Source: Clostridia bacterium (GTDB lineage: Bacteria; Bacillota_E; SLMV01; PUMD01). From it: a stretch of 13,434 nucleotides of DNA. Of the stretch, positions 5,780 to 13,140 are shown piece after piece. The stretch covers positions 1-13,434 of the forward strand of contig PWUC01000004.1 in assembly GCA_003562655.1 (NCBI GenBank). Direction: 5' to 3'. How positions within the stretch are numbered: the stretch's first letter is position 1; the number at the start of each line of letters is the position of its first letter. The notes beneath the pieces are model-generated. The model made no database searches and had not been told where the DNA came from. It was given only the letters and a program-made list of their open reading frames with translations. Both the position numbers and the translations under genes were made by a program.

Positions 5780-7249
5780 TCAGACCCTGAGCCCCACCCA
5801 TTTTTCGCTGTCCCGGTAGCGGTAGGCTATCACCTGGGAGCGGGCGAGCTGGTCCAGTGCCATGGAGGCCCACGCACCGACCAGTCCCCACCCCAGTACC
5901 GCGACGAAAAGGTAGCTGAGGGCCACCCGCGACCCCCACATACCCGCAATGGTGGCATACAGGGGCCAGCGCGTGTCACCGGCTCCTCTCAGGGCACCCG
6001 CCAGTATGAACTGGCTGATCTGCGGTGGCTGAATGAACCCTATGATCCTGAGCGCCACGGCCCCCTGGGCTATCACCGTGGGGTCGGTCGTGTAGAGGCG
6101 CATGATCGACGGGCCCAGGACGATGAAGACCCCACCCACAATCCACGCCAGCCACATGCCCAGACGCCTGACCTCCCACCCGACGGCAACCGCTTCCTCC
6201 GGCCGCCTGGCCCCGAGATTCTGACCCACCAGCGTCGTCGCCGCCGCGGCAAACGCCATGCCCGGCATGAAGGACAGGCTCAACACGTTCAGGGCGATCT
6301 GATGGGCAGCGAAGACCTCGGTCCCCAGGCTGGCCACCACCCGTACAAAGGCGATCTGGCCGGTGCGCATCACGAACTGCTCCATCGCCGTCGGAATGCC
6401 GATGCGGGTCACGCGGGCGAGGAGCCCCCAGTGGGGCCGACATCCCGTTGAGAACCTGATGTGGACCGGAACATTTTCGCCCATCAGGGCCCAGAGCCCA
6501 AGCGCCATCCCCACAAACCGCGCGGCCCCCGAGGCAATGGCTGCCCCGACCACACCGAGGCCCTCAAAGCCAAAGAGACCGTAGATAAGCGGATAGCCCA
6601 ACAGGACCACGACCACGTTGGCGATCATGTTGACCCGCATGGGCGTCCGGGTATCTCCTGCGCCCCTAAGCATGGCGGAGATGCCCATGGACAGGGAGCT
6701 GAATCCGAAGGTGAGGCTGATAATGCGGAAGTAGACGAGGCCGCTGGGCAGGACATCGGCCCCGGCACCCATGAACAGAAGGAGGGGCTCGGCATAGGCA
6801 TACCCCAGGATACTGAATATCACGGCCAGAACCCCATTGACGAGAAAACTCTGCTTGGCCGCCTCGTCGGCAGTGTCGTATTCCTTCGCCCCAATAGACC
6901 GGGCGATGACTGCGGTCGTGCCGACATTTAGGGCAAAGGACAGGGCCAGGGCCAGCATGAAGGGCTGGTTGGTGAGCCCGACGGCAGCCACGGCAACGGG
7001 ACCCACCCTCCCCACCATGATCATGCTGAGCATCTGCGTCATGGTGGCAAAAAAGTTCTCTGCGAGGGCGGGGCCGGCCAGATCCCATATCCTGGCCCGC
7101 ATGGGATCCGGCTGCGGTGAGGGTAGTTGATGGATATCAGACGCAGAAGAAGACCTTCCATTGATTGCGGAGTGAAGACGGGACTTCAGTGCAGTACCGA
7201 GGCTCCTGACCTGTCCTAGAACAGTATCATCTCCGGCAGAATCATCCAA
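5780..7249 (-). CDS. MATE-family multidrug/cation antiporter
   Basis: A 489-aa inner-membrane protein of the MATE (MatE/NorM-like) family, which exports organic cations, drugs or metabolites using Na+ or H+ gradients. About twelve hydrophobic segments fall in two repeated halves, shown by the matching loops LRGAGDTR at 194-201 and 420-427. Family-typical VGQNLGARRPEEA lies at 341-353. The start is TTG at 7249 with GGAGG 8 nt upstream. This adds about 49 polar, Ser-rich residues before the first conserved part (MRARIWDLAGPALAEN, from residue 50, ATG at 7102). That extension has weaker G/C third-position bias than the rest, and the ATG at 7102 lacks a clear SD. A promoter lies 96-124 nt upstream. 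The substrate cannot be predicted. Confidence 0.92.
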   Translation of the reverse strand: MDDSAGDDTVLGQVRSLGTALKSRLHSAINGRSSSASDIHQLPSPQPDPMRARIWDLAGPALAENFFATMTQMLSMIMVGRVGPVAVAAVGLTNQPFMLALALSFALNVGTTAVIARSIGAKEYDTADEAAKQSFLVNGVLAVIFSILGYAYAEPLLLFMGAGADVLPSGLVYFRIISLTFGFSSLSMGISAMLRGAGDTRTPMRVNMIANVVVVLLGYPLIYGLFGFEGLGVVGAAIASGAARFVGMALGLWALMGENVPVHIRFSTGCRPHWGLLARVTRIGIPTAMEQFVMRTGQIAFVRVVASLGTEVFAAHQIALNVLSLSFMPGMAFAAAATTLVGQNLGARRPEEAVAVGWEVRRLGMWLAWIVGGVFIVLGPSIMRLYTTDPTVIAQGAVALRIIGFIQPPQISQFILAGALRGAGDTRWPLYATIAGMWGSRVALSYLFVAVLGWGLVGAWASMALDQLARSQVIAYRYRDSEKWVGLRV

Positions 7250-7765
7250 TCCTCACGCCTCCGACTCTCATCGAGGCCCATTCCCGCTCCTGGCAACCCC
7301 GAGAGGATACAGTTTCGAAACCCGAATCGATCGGGATTAGAAATAGATTACACCAACCCCACCGACGGGTCAAAGGGCGCAGGCCGCTCTAATCCGGCAA
7401 AATACAGCCCATATGTCATCTTGTGGCAGATCTTGTGCCAACTGTGGGCCTGTTCGCCCCGTATCGCCTGCTGCCGGAGCCGCACCACCGGCGTACGGCA
7501 TGAATCCCCGCGAGAGGAGGCATGATGGCCTCAAGACGCTGAGGCAGGGGCAGCTTTGAACACAGTGGATCCGGCCTCGCCCCAGAGGATCGTCGATCGA
7601 GTGAAACGCACAAAGAAGGGCCATCAGCAAATGGGGACCGGCTCACAGAACGGCCGGTTGGATCCCGGGAAAACTCGAGAGGGTGGGACCGGCCCCGGGT
7701 TTCAGCGATGCACGTCACCTCGGCGAGGGGCAGTAGAGCCCCTGATCCAGACCAGGCCGGGCCCG
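7250..7765. other. Gene-free stretch between nadX-like and MATE genes
   Basis: Open frames here (for example 7416-7769 on the minus strand) have weak third-position bias, no SD and no recognisable motifs. The MATE promoter lies at 7345-7373. About 7420-7441 holds a direct repeat, ATCTTGTG twice 13 nt apart, overlapping the inverted repeat TGGCA-N7-TGCCA. A GGGGC/GCCCC hairpin with a 6-nt loop (about 7728-7743) lies just past the aspartate dehydrogenase stop, without a T run. Confidence 0.5.
7345..7373 (-). promoter_or_regulatory. Promoter of the MATE gene
   Basis: On the minus strand TTGACC (7373-7368) and TAATCT (7350-7345) are separated by exactly 17 nt, putting the transcript start near 7338 and leaving a leader of about 90 nt. 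An interrupted inverted repeat CCCGA/TCGGG (7321-7335) lies immediately downstream of the predicted start and could be an operator. The same -10 sequence TAATCT occurs in the GNAT promoter. Confidence 0.5.
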
Positions 7766-8587
7766 TCAATAGCCCATGACCACGGGCTGGCAGTACTTCT
7801 TCAGCGTGGATAGGGCCGAAAACCCGGCCATCATCGAACTCCTGGGATTCTCCGGGTTGGGACGGTGAGCAAGGGAGATGTGCATCTGGCCGAAGTCTCC
7901 CCGCACGGTCAGCTCGTGAGTGGTGCGGGTCGCGGCAGGGTCGGCATAGATCTGTACCTGGGTGCGCTCCGGGCCGGGCCCGGCGAGGGCCACGGCTGCT
8001 CCCACATTCAGGTTCCTGGGAAAGCCATCCACGGCCTGCAGCACATTGCCGGAGAAGATCAACTCCCTCTCCGCCAGCTCGTCGAGGTTGAGTCCTCTCT
8101 CGGTGATGTAGGGCGCCCCCTGCAGACTGCGGGGAGCCTTGGTCGTGCGCAGGACCACCTCCTGGATCTCCCCTCCCGTGACCGCCGCCTGGATTGCGCT
8201 GATGCCGGCTATGGCGCCACAGGGCAGTATGACCTTTCTCCCCGACGCATCCGCAGCCTCCCAGACCTGCTGGAGCACCCCGGGGTCCACGAGCCCCCCG
8301 ACGCTCATCACGATCAGATCCTTGCCCGAGGTCACGAGGGAAACCGCATGCTCTCGCACGGCAGCGGGGCTCGCCGCCTCCAGCACAACGTCCAGGCGCA
8401 GGTCCGCCAGTGGCTCGGGCCGGTCATAGAAGTGAAGACCCTCCACCCGCCGGAGCAGGTCCGTGATGCGGTCCGATTCCGTGGTATCGACCACGGCCCG
8501 GAGGCGGACGCCCTCCATCCGGGAGATGACATAGTCTGCGACGGCGCCTCCGATCGCTCCATACCCCAGGATTCCCACCTCAATCAC
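7766..8587 (-). CDS. nadX: L-aspartate dehydrogenase (NadX-like)
   Basis: A 273-aa NAD(P)-dependent dehydrogenase. The family oxidises L-aspartate to iminoaspartate (or oxaloacetate plus ammonia) and can feed quinolinate and NAD synthesis. The N-terminal Rossmann motif is GYGAIG (8-13). The family-typical LPCGAIAGISA (121-131) contributes to the active site. FPRNLNVGAAVALAG (189-203), H224 in a THELTVRGDFG context and NPENPRSS (244-251) match the aspartate dehydrogenase C-terminal domain, where a conserved His is catalytic. Length is normal. The start is GTG preceded by GGGTGAGGA. No nadA or nadC lies beside it here, so a role in aspartate catabolism or as a stand-alone NAD-pathway gene are both possible. 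Confidence 0.88.
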   Translation of the reverse strand: MIEVGILGYGAIGGAVADYVISRMEGVRLRAVVDTTESDRITDLLRRVEGLHFYDRPEPLADLRLDVVLEAASPAAVREHAVSLVTSGKDLIVMSVGGLVDPGVLQQVWEAADASGRKVILPCGAIAGISAIQAAVTGGEIQEVVLRTTKAPRSLQGAPYITERGLNLDELAERELIFSGNVLQAVDGFPRNLNVGAAVALAGPGPERTQVQIYADPAATRTTHELTVRGDFGQMHISLAHRPNPENPRSSMMAGFSALSTLKKYCQPVVMGY

Positions 8588-8690
8588 GTGTCCTCACCCT
8601 TTCATATGATGACCTCACCACGATGACACCGAACATATCATGCCCCGGTGCACAGGACTGAAGAACGGGCCCCCGTCAGAATGCACCGCG

Positions 8691-9302
8691 TCAGCCTTCC
8701 CCCCTGCCCATCCCGGGCCAGCCCCGCCTCAGGCTCTCCCACTCCTCTCTCAGCATCCCGCATCCGACGGCATCATAGCGACTGCCCTCGACCACCCGGG
8801 CATGACGGAAACGGGCCTCGACGATGAAGCCGAGTTTTTCCGCGACCCGGAGCATCCGGTGATTGCCCGACCATGTTCGCAGTCCGACCCGCGCCAGCTC
8901 CGTCTCGGAGAAGATGTGCTCCGTCCAGAGGGCCAGGGCCTCGGTGCCGAGGCCGCGCCCCCACACCTCCGCCTCGGGCAGGTTGATGCCGATTTCCAGC
9001 CAGCCTGTGTCCCGGTCGACCCAGTAGCGGCTGACCCAACCGATGTGCTGCCCCTCCGAGGTGTCCACCTCCAGCGTACGGCGCGGAAGCCCGAGATCCT
9101 TACGGGGTCTCGGGGCAAATCGCATCACCATCTCCGCCTCATCGATCTGCATCGATTGGGTCTCCCAGGGCGCGTCCCACCGTTGCCACTCGGGGCTCTT
9201 CCACCACCTCAGGTAGTCCTGCAGGTCAGCGTGATCCCTGTCCCTGAGCAGCACCCTTTCACCCGGTATCACCAGCGGTCCCGTTCTCCCGGCCCTCTGC
9301 AT
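8691..9302 (-). CDS. GNAT N-acetyltransferase (RimJ/RimL-like)
   Basis: A 203-aa GNAT-fold acetyltransferase using acetyl-CoA, most like the RimJ/RimL-type protein or small-molecule acetyltransferases. ERVLLRD (15-21) is the usual first strand. WLEIGINLPEAEVWGRGLGTEAL (101-123) contains the acyl-CoA pyrophosphate loop RGLGT, and GNHRMLRVAEKLGF (146-159) is the typical late GNAT segment. The frame is open from a GTG at 9344, but a promoter places the transcript start near 9352, only about 8 nt before it and with no SD. The ATG at 9302, with GGGGAGGGGA about 10 nt upstream, is therefore preferred. It is monocistronic between rluD and the aspartate dehydrogenase gene. The substrate is unknown. 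Confidence 0.85.
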   Translation of the reverse strand: MQRAGRTGPLVIPGERVLLRDRDHADLQDYLRWWKSPEWQRWDAPWETQSMQIDEAEMVMRFAPRPRKDLGLPRRTLEVDTSEGQHIGWVSRYWVDRDTGWLEIGINLPEAEVWGRGLGTEALALWTEHIFSETELARVGLRTWSGNHRMLRVAEKLGFIVEARFRHARVVEGSRYDAVGCGMLREEWESLRRGWPGMGRGEG

Positions 9303-9358
9303 AACCTGAACGTCCCCTCCCCATGCACAGGTTGGCAAGTTCACCCATCAGCAGAAGC

Positions 9359-9388
9359 AGATTAGCAGGATCCGCTGGAGGATGTCAA
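9359..9388 (-). promoter_or_regulatory. Promoter of the GNAT gene
   Basis: On the minus strand a perfect TTGACA (9388-9383) is followed after 18 nt by TAATCT (9364-9359). The predicted transcript starts near 9352. This supports translation from the ATG at 9302 rather than the upstream GTG. Confidence 0.55.
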
Positions 9389-9409
9389 TGTGGCCGGTGA
9401 AGGCGACTC

Positions 9410-10396
9410 TCAGACCTGTCCGGACCGGATCGTTTCCACCAGTTCCTGCATGTCGGCGGGCATGGGGGCCTCGAAATCCATGCGCTGGCCGGTTGTGGGA
9501 TGCTCAAAGGAGAGGTGATGGGCGTGCAGGGCCTGTCCCTGCAGCCCCCTCGGCGGGTGATCCTGCGCGTACAGAGGGTCATCAACGACGGGATGGCCGA
9601 TGTAGGCCAGGTGGACCCTGATCTGATGGGTTCTACCCGTCTCCAGTTCGCAGCGCAGCAGGGCGTGTCGTCCATCCAGGACATCGATCACCCGGAACCA
9701 GGTCACGGCGGTCTTTCCACCCCGGACCGCGACCTTCATCTTGAACCGGGTATCAGGGTCCCGGGCAATCCTCGCCTCGATCTTACCCGTCTGGACCTCG
9801 ACTGCACCGTAGACGAGGGCAAGATAGACCCTTTTCATGTGCCGCTTCCTGATCTGGTAGGAAAGATGCAGATGGGCCGTGTTGTTCTTGGCCACCACCA
9901 TGACGCCGGTGGTGTCCTTGTCGAGCCGGTGCACAATCCCCGGGCGCATGATGTTGTTGATGCTGGAAAGATCGGAGCAATGGTGCAGGAGGGCGTGGAC
10001 CAGGGTCCCCGAATGGTGTCCCGGAGCCGGATGCACCACCAGCCCCCTCTGCTTGTTCACCACGAGGAGATCATCGTCCTCGAACACGATGTCCAGGGGG
10101 ATGTCTTCGGGTTCCAGGGCCGTCTTGCGGGCCGGGGGCACCATCATGGTGATCCGGTCTCCTGTGTGCACGGTGCGGCTGGGTGCATCCACGACCCCGT
10201 CCTGAACCTGCACGTTGCCCTCCCGGATCAGGTTCTGGATGTAGGTGCGGGAGTATGCCTGCGACGTGTGGCGGGCCAGAAACACATCCACCCTGCTGCC
10301 GCAATCCTCCTCCTGCACCCTCCAGTCCAGCACCTGCGTGCCCGGAGGGAGGTCATTGTCTTCGCACAAAGGCCCTTCAGAAAAGGATCCGACCAT
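9410..10396 (-). CDS. rluD: RluA/RluD-family 23S rRNA pseudouridine synthase
   Basis: A 328-aa RNA pseudouridine synthase. An N-terminal S4 RNA-binding domain (about 33-90, with SRVDVFLARHT and RTYIQNLIREGNVQVQDG) precedes the catalytic domain (about 105-290). The signature HRLDKDTTG is at 156-164 with catalytic Asp159, and GRTHQIRVHLA marks the later conserved segment. In E. coli, RluD modifies U1911, U1915 and U1917 of 23S rRNA; YlyB of Bacillus is the lspA-linked relative, so exact target sites are inferred. The ATG start has GGGAG 7 nt upstream. It follows lspA by 13 nt, the lspA-rluD pairing seen in many bacteria. Confidence 0.92.
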   Translation of the reverse strand: MVGSFSEGPLCEDNDLPPGTQVLDWRVQEEDCGSRVDVFLARHTSQAYSRTYIQNLIREGNVQVQDGVVDAPSRTVHTGDRITMMVPPARKTALEPEDIPLDIVFEDDDLLVVNKQRGLVVHPAPGHHSGTLVHALLHHCSDLSSINNIMRPGIVHRLDKDTTGVMVVAKNNTAHLHLSYQIRKRHMKRVYLALVYGAVEVQTGKIEARIARDPDTRFKMKVAVRGGKTAVTWFRVIDVLDGRHALLRCELETGRTHQIRVHLAYIGHPVVDDPLYAQDHPPRGLQGQALHAHHLSFEHPTTGQRMDFEAPMPADMQELVETIRSGQV

Positions 10397-10409
10397 GGCT
10401 CACTCCCAA

Positions 10410-10868
10410 CTAGTCGGTCACCACACGGCTCTCATCTTCCCGTGCACCCGCCCGCCACAGATGCATTGCCAGCAGAACGGAACCCACCACAAGGGCGATG
10501 TCGGCAACATTGAAGACCGGCCACACCCGAAAATCGATGAAGTCCACCACGTAACCCCACGTCAGCCTGTCCACCAGATTGCTGAGGGCACCCCCCAGGA
10601 CCATCCCAGCCGCAGGTCGGCTCAGAAGATGACTATCCGGGGAGAAGTGATGCCACCAGAGGATCCCAACTGACAGCAGCGCGGTGGCCACGGCAAAGAA
10701 GTAGAACCGACCCTGGAGAATGCCGAAAGCGGCCCCCTCATTGTGCACATAAGTCAGATGAAAAATATCCTCAATCACGGGCACCGACTGCCCGATCTCG
10801 AGCCCGGTTGCGGCCAGGGCCTTGCTTATGCGATCCGCGGCAAAAACCAGTCCGATCCACATGTACAC
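10410..10868 (-). CDS. lspA: Lipoprotein signal peptidase (signal peptidase II)
   Basis: A 152-aa inner-membrane aspartic peptidase that removes signal peptides from diacylglyceryl-modified prolipoproteins. Four membrane segments are visible. Catalytic residues are D100 in SNLVDR and D123 in FNVADIALVVG; the conserved NEGAAFG follows the first periplasmic part. The frame can start at ATG 10892, but that lies only about 3 nt past the predicted transcript start and has no SD. The GTG at 10868, with GGGGGA 7 nt upstream, is preferred, and the protein then begins directly with its first hydrophobic segment. It heads a two-gene operon with rluD. Confidence 0.9.
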   Translation of the reverse strand: MYMWIGLVFAADRISKALAATGLEIGQSVPVIEDIFHLTYVHNEGAAFGILQGRFYFFAVATALLSVGILWWHHFSPDSHLLSRPAAGMVLGGALSNLVDRLTWGYVVDFIDFRVWPVFNVADIALVVGSVLLAMHLWRAGAREDESRVVTD

Positions 10869-10901
10869 TGATCTGTCCCCCGCTCCGATCATCTGAGGTT
10901 C

Positions 10902-10931
10902 ATTTTAACACAGGTCTGAAACAGACGCCAA
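10902..10931 (-). promoter_or_regulatory. Promoter of the lspA-rluD operon
   Basis: On the minus strand TTGGCG (10931-10926) and TAAAAT (10907-10902) are separated by 18 nt, giving a transcript start near 10895. The spacer contains a perfect inverted repeat GTCTG-TTT-CAGAC (10926-10914), a possible repressor site. Confidence 0.5.
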
Positions 10932-10959
10932 ACTGCGGCGGTCCCGGCACCGGGGCGGA

Positions 10960-10985
10960 CGGAGCGCCCCCTGCGGGGGGCTCCG
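10960..10985. terminator. GC-rich hairpin between ilvE and lspA
   Basis: CGGAGC plus CCCCC pairs with GGGGG plus GCTCCG across a TGC loop, giving 11 bp with one bulged base. It lies about 30 nt upstream of the lspA promoter and may insulate it from leucine-operon transcription. There is no T run on either side. Confidence 0.4.
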
Positions 10986-11069
10986 GGGATCCGACACCGC
11001 GGCGGATAACTCCAGGACCCGGGGCAGTCCGTCAGCGGGTCACATCTAACGGAGGGGGAAGGATCCAGC

Positions 11070-11109
11070 GGCGTGCTCGCCGCAGAGAGCCTCCCTGCAT
11101 GAGCACGCC
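11070..11109 (-). terminator. Long hairpin just downstream of ilvE
   Basis: A perfect 9-bp outer stem, GGCGTGCTC / GAGCACGCC, encloses an inner stem GCAGGGA / TCTCTGC (one G-U pair) with a 3-nt loop. It begins 11 nt after the ilvE stop. The following bases (CTGGATCCTTCCCCC) lack a T run, so it may act with Rho or protect the 3' end instead of terminating alone. Confidence 0.45.
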
Positions 11110-11120
11110 GTGTATGGTCT

Positions 11121-12017
11121 TCACTGCCCGTCCGGGGGCCCGTCTGCACCGATGATAGGTGTTCCCGACGTCCGGGTCAGGCGGCGGAAGTCCTCAATCA
11201 GCTGCCGGGTGATGGGCCCGGGCCGCCCCGCCCCGGCCCGTCGCCCGTCACACGCCACCACGGGCATCAGCTCGCAGGCGGTGCCAGTCAGGAAACACTC
11301 GTCGGCGGTGTAGACATCATATCGGGTGAAGGGCTCCTCCCTCACCGCCAGGCCCCGGTCGCGGGCCAGGTCCATGACCACATCCCGGGTTATCCCCTTC
11401 AGGGCACCGGTGTAGGTCGGAGGGGTGATGACATCCCCATCGGATACGAGGAAGATGTTGTCACCAGTGCACTCCACCACGTAGCCCTCCTGGTTCAGCA
11501 TCAGGACCTCGTTGTACCCGGCGAGGTTCGCCTCGATCTTGGCCATGATGTTGTTGAGGTAGTTGAGGGACTTGATGCGCGGGTTCAGGGCCTCGTGGTG
11601 ATTGCGCCGGGTCGCCACTGTCATGATCCTCATGCCCGAATCATACAGCTCCTCCGGGTAGAGCTGGATTGTGTCAGCGATGACCACCACCGTCGGTTCC
11701 TCGCACCGGTCAGGATCGAGACTCAGGTCTCCCACACCCCGGGACACAACCACCCTGATGTAGCCATCACGGATTCCATTTCGCCCGCACGTCCGGGCGA
11801 TCACATCGGTCATCTCCTCCGGGGTGAGGGGGATGCTCAGGAGGATTGCCCCGGCGGATTGATAGAGCCGCTCAACGTGCTCCGGGAGTTTGAAGACCCG
11901 ACCATTGTAGGCCCTGATGCCCTCAAAGACACCGTCTCCATACAGGTAACCCCGGTCAAACACCGACACTCCTGCCTCATCACTGGGAACAAAACTGCCA
12001 TTGACATACACCAACAT
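11121..12017 (-). CDS. ilvE: Branched-chain amino acid aminotransferase
   Basis: A 298-aa class IV PLP-dependent aminotransferase that interconverts leucine, isoleucine and valine with their 2-oxo acids, using glutamate/2-oxoglutarate. The PLP lysine is K149 in RIKSLNYLNNIMAK. N-terminal DRGYLYGDGVFEGIRAYNG (21-39) and VVECTGDNIFLV (180-191) are typical of IlvE. D-amino-acid transaminase and aminodeoxychorismate lyase share the fold, but the leucine-operon position favours IlvE. The ATG has AGGAG 8 nt upstream, lying in the last codons of leuB with a 4-nt gap, so translation is likely coupled. It would complete leucine synthesis from 4-methyl-2-oxopentanoate. Its last residues (GADGPPDGQ) look like an unconserved tail. 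Confidence 0.93.
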   Translation of the reverse strand: MLVYVNGSFVPSDEAGVSVFDRGYLYGDGVFEGIRAYNGRVFKLPEHVERLYQSAGAILLSIPLTPEEMTDVIARTCGRNGIRDGYIRVVVSRGVGDLSLDPDRCEEPTVVVIADTIQLYPEELYDSGMRIMTVATRRNHHEALNPRIKSLNYLNNIMAKIEANLAGYNEVLMLNQEGYVVECTGDNIFLVSDGDVITPPTYTGALKGITRDVVMDLARDRGLAVREEPFTRYDVYTADECFLTGTACELMPVVACDGRRAGAGRPGPITRQLIEDFRRLTRTSGTPIIGADGPPDGQ

Positions 12018-12021
12018 GAAA

Positions 12022-13140
12022 TCATCTCCTTTCTGTAGGTCCTTCAGCGTCAGCGAACCGGCCGGCGAGGGCCTCAGCGATTCGCCGGCCCATCTCGTCG
12101 GTCGACTGGGCGGTCACCCCTGGACCGGCCATGTCGGCTGTTGCCCAGCCCGCCTCCAGCACCTCCTCAACGGCACCCTTCACCTGGCGGGCCAGGTCGG
12201 CCCGGCCCAGGTCCTCCATCATCATCGCGACCGAGAGAATAGCCCCCACCGGGTTGGCCGTCGCTGTCCCGGCAATGTCGGGAGCCGAGCCGTGAACCGG
12301 CTCGTAGAGCCCCGGGCCATCCCCGGGTCCCAGGCTGGCCGAGGGCATCATTCCAATGGACCCCACCAGGGCTGCTCCCAGGTCACTGAGGATGTCACCG
12401 AAGGTGTTTTCCGTCACCAGCACATCAAAACTCTCGGGACGAAGGACCATCTGCATGGCGCAGCTGTCCACGTATAGGTGTTCAACCTCGACCCCGGGAT
12501 ACCCGGGGGTCATCTCGGTGACGACGGCGCGCCAGAGCCCCGAAGTGGCCAGGACATTCGCCTTGTCGACGCTGGTCAGCTTCCCTCTGCGCCCGCGGGC
12601 GACCTCGAACCCCTTCCGGACCACCCGCTGTATCTCGGCCCTCCCGTAGCGCAGGGTGTCAAAGGCCCGGTCGCCCTCGAGACCCCGGGGACCGTAGTAG
12701 AGGCCACCGGCCAGCTCCCGGATGATGATCATGTCCACGCCGCTGCCGATCACCTCAGGCCTCAGGGGGCTTCTGTTCCTGGTGGCGGGAGAGAGCCTGA
12801 CCGGCCTGATGTTGGCAAAAAGCCCCATCTCCCTCCTCAGGGCCAGCAGGCCGGCCTCGGGACGCCGCTCCCTCGGCACATGATCCCACTGGGGGCCGCC
12901 GACCGCACCCAGAAGGACCGCATCGGCGGCCAGACACTGCCGCAGCACCTCGGGGGAAAGGGGGTGCCCGGTCTCGTCGATTGATGCCCCGCCTATGGGC
13001 GCCTCGCACATGCCGAGCGGCAGATGCCGGGCCAGAAGGTCCAGGATCGACCGGGCCCCGCGGATCACCTCGGGACCCACCCCGTCACCGGGGAGCACCA
13101 GCACATTCACCGGTCTCGGCAGAGATCCTTCGTCGGTCAT
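12022..13140 (-). CDS. leuB: 3-isopropylmalate dehydrogenase
   Basis: A 372-aa member of the isocitrate/isopropylmalate dehydrogenase family, which oxidises and decarboxylates (2R,3S)-3-isopropylmalate with NAD+. Key parts are LPGDGVGPEV (16-25), the Arg-rich LRREMGLFANIRP (101-113), RELAGGLYYGPRG (141-153), K193 in SVDKANVL, D225 in VDSCAMQM, GDILSD (248-253) and the NAD-binding GSAPDIAG. The frame is open a further 65 codons upstream inside leuD, but the ATG at 13140 is chosen: it overlaps the leuD stop as ATGA and has GGAAGGGGGGAGG just upstream. Homology starts at residue 11. It is the middle gene of leuD-leuB-ilvE. Confidence 0.95.
   Translation of the reverse strand: MTDEGSLPRPVNVLVLPGDGVGPEVIRGARSILDLLARHLPLGMCEAPIGGASIDETGHPLSPEVLRQCLAADAVLLGAVGGPQWDHVPRERRPEAGLLALRREMGLFANIRPVRLSPATRNRSPLRPEVIGSGVDMIIIRELAGGLYYGPRGLEGDRAFDTLRYGRAEIQRVVRKGFEVARGRRGKLTSVDKANVLATSGLWRAVVTEMTPGYPGVEVEHLYVDSCAMQMVLRPESFDVLVTENTFGDILSDLGAALVGSIGMMPSASLGPGDGPGLYEPVHGSAPDIAGTATANPVGAILSVAMMMEDLGRADLARQVKGAVEEVLEAGWATADMAGPGVTAQSTDEMGRRIAEALAGRFADAEGPTERR

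Noticed and set aside
7416..7769. 117-codon minus-strand frame after the aspartate dehydrogenase gene
   Set aside because: Weak third-position bias, no SD and no recognisable features; probably chance in GC-rich DNA.
9500..10513. 337-codon plus-strand open frame
   Set aside because: Antisense shadow of rluD and the lspA end; His/Pro/Gly-rich with no motif.
10889..11149. 86-codon minus-strand frame ending at the lspA start
   Set aside because: It overlaps the ilvE end, runs through two hairpins and the lspA promoter, and has no SD or recognisable motif.
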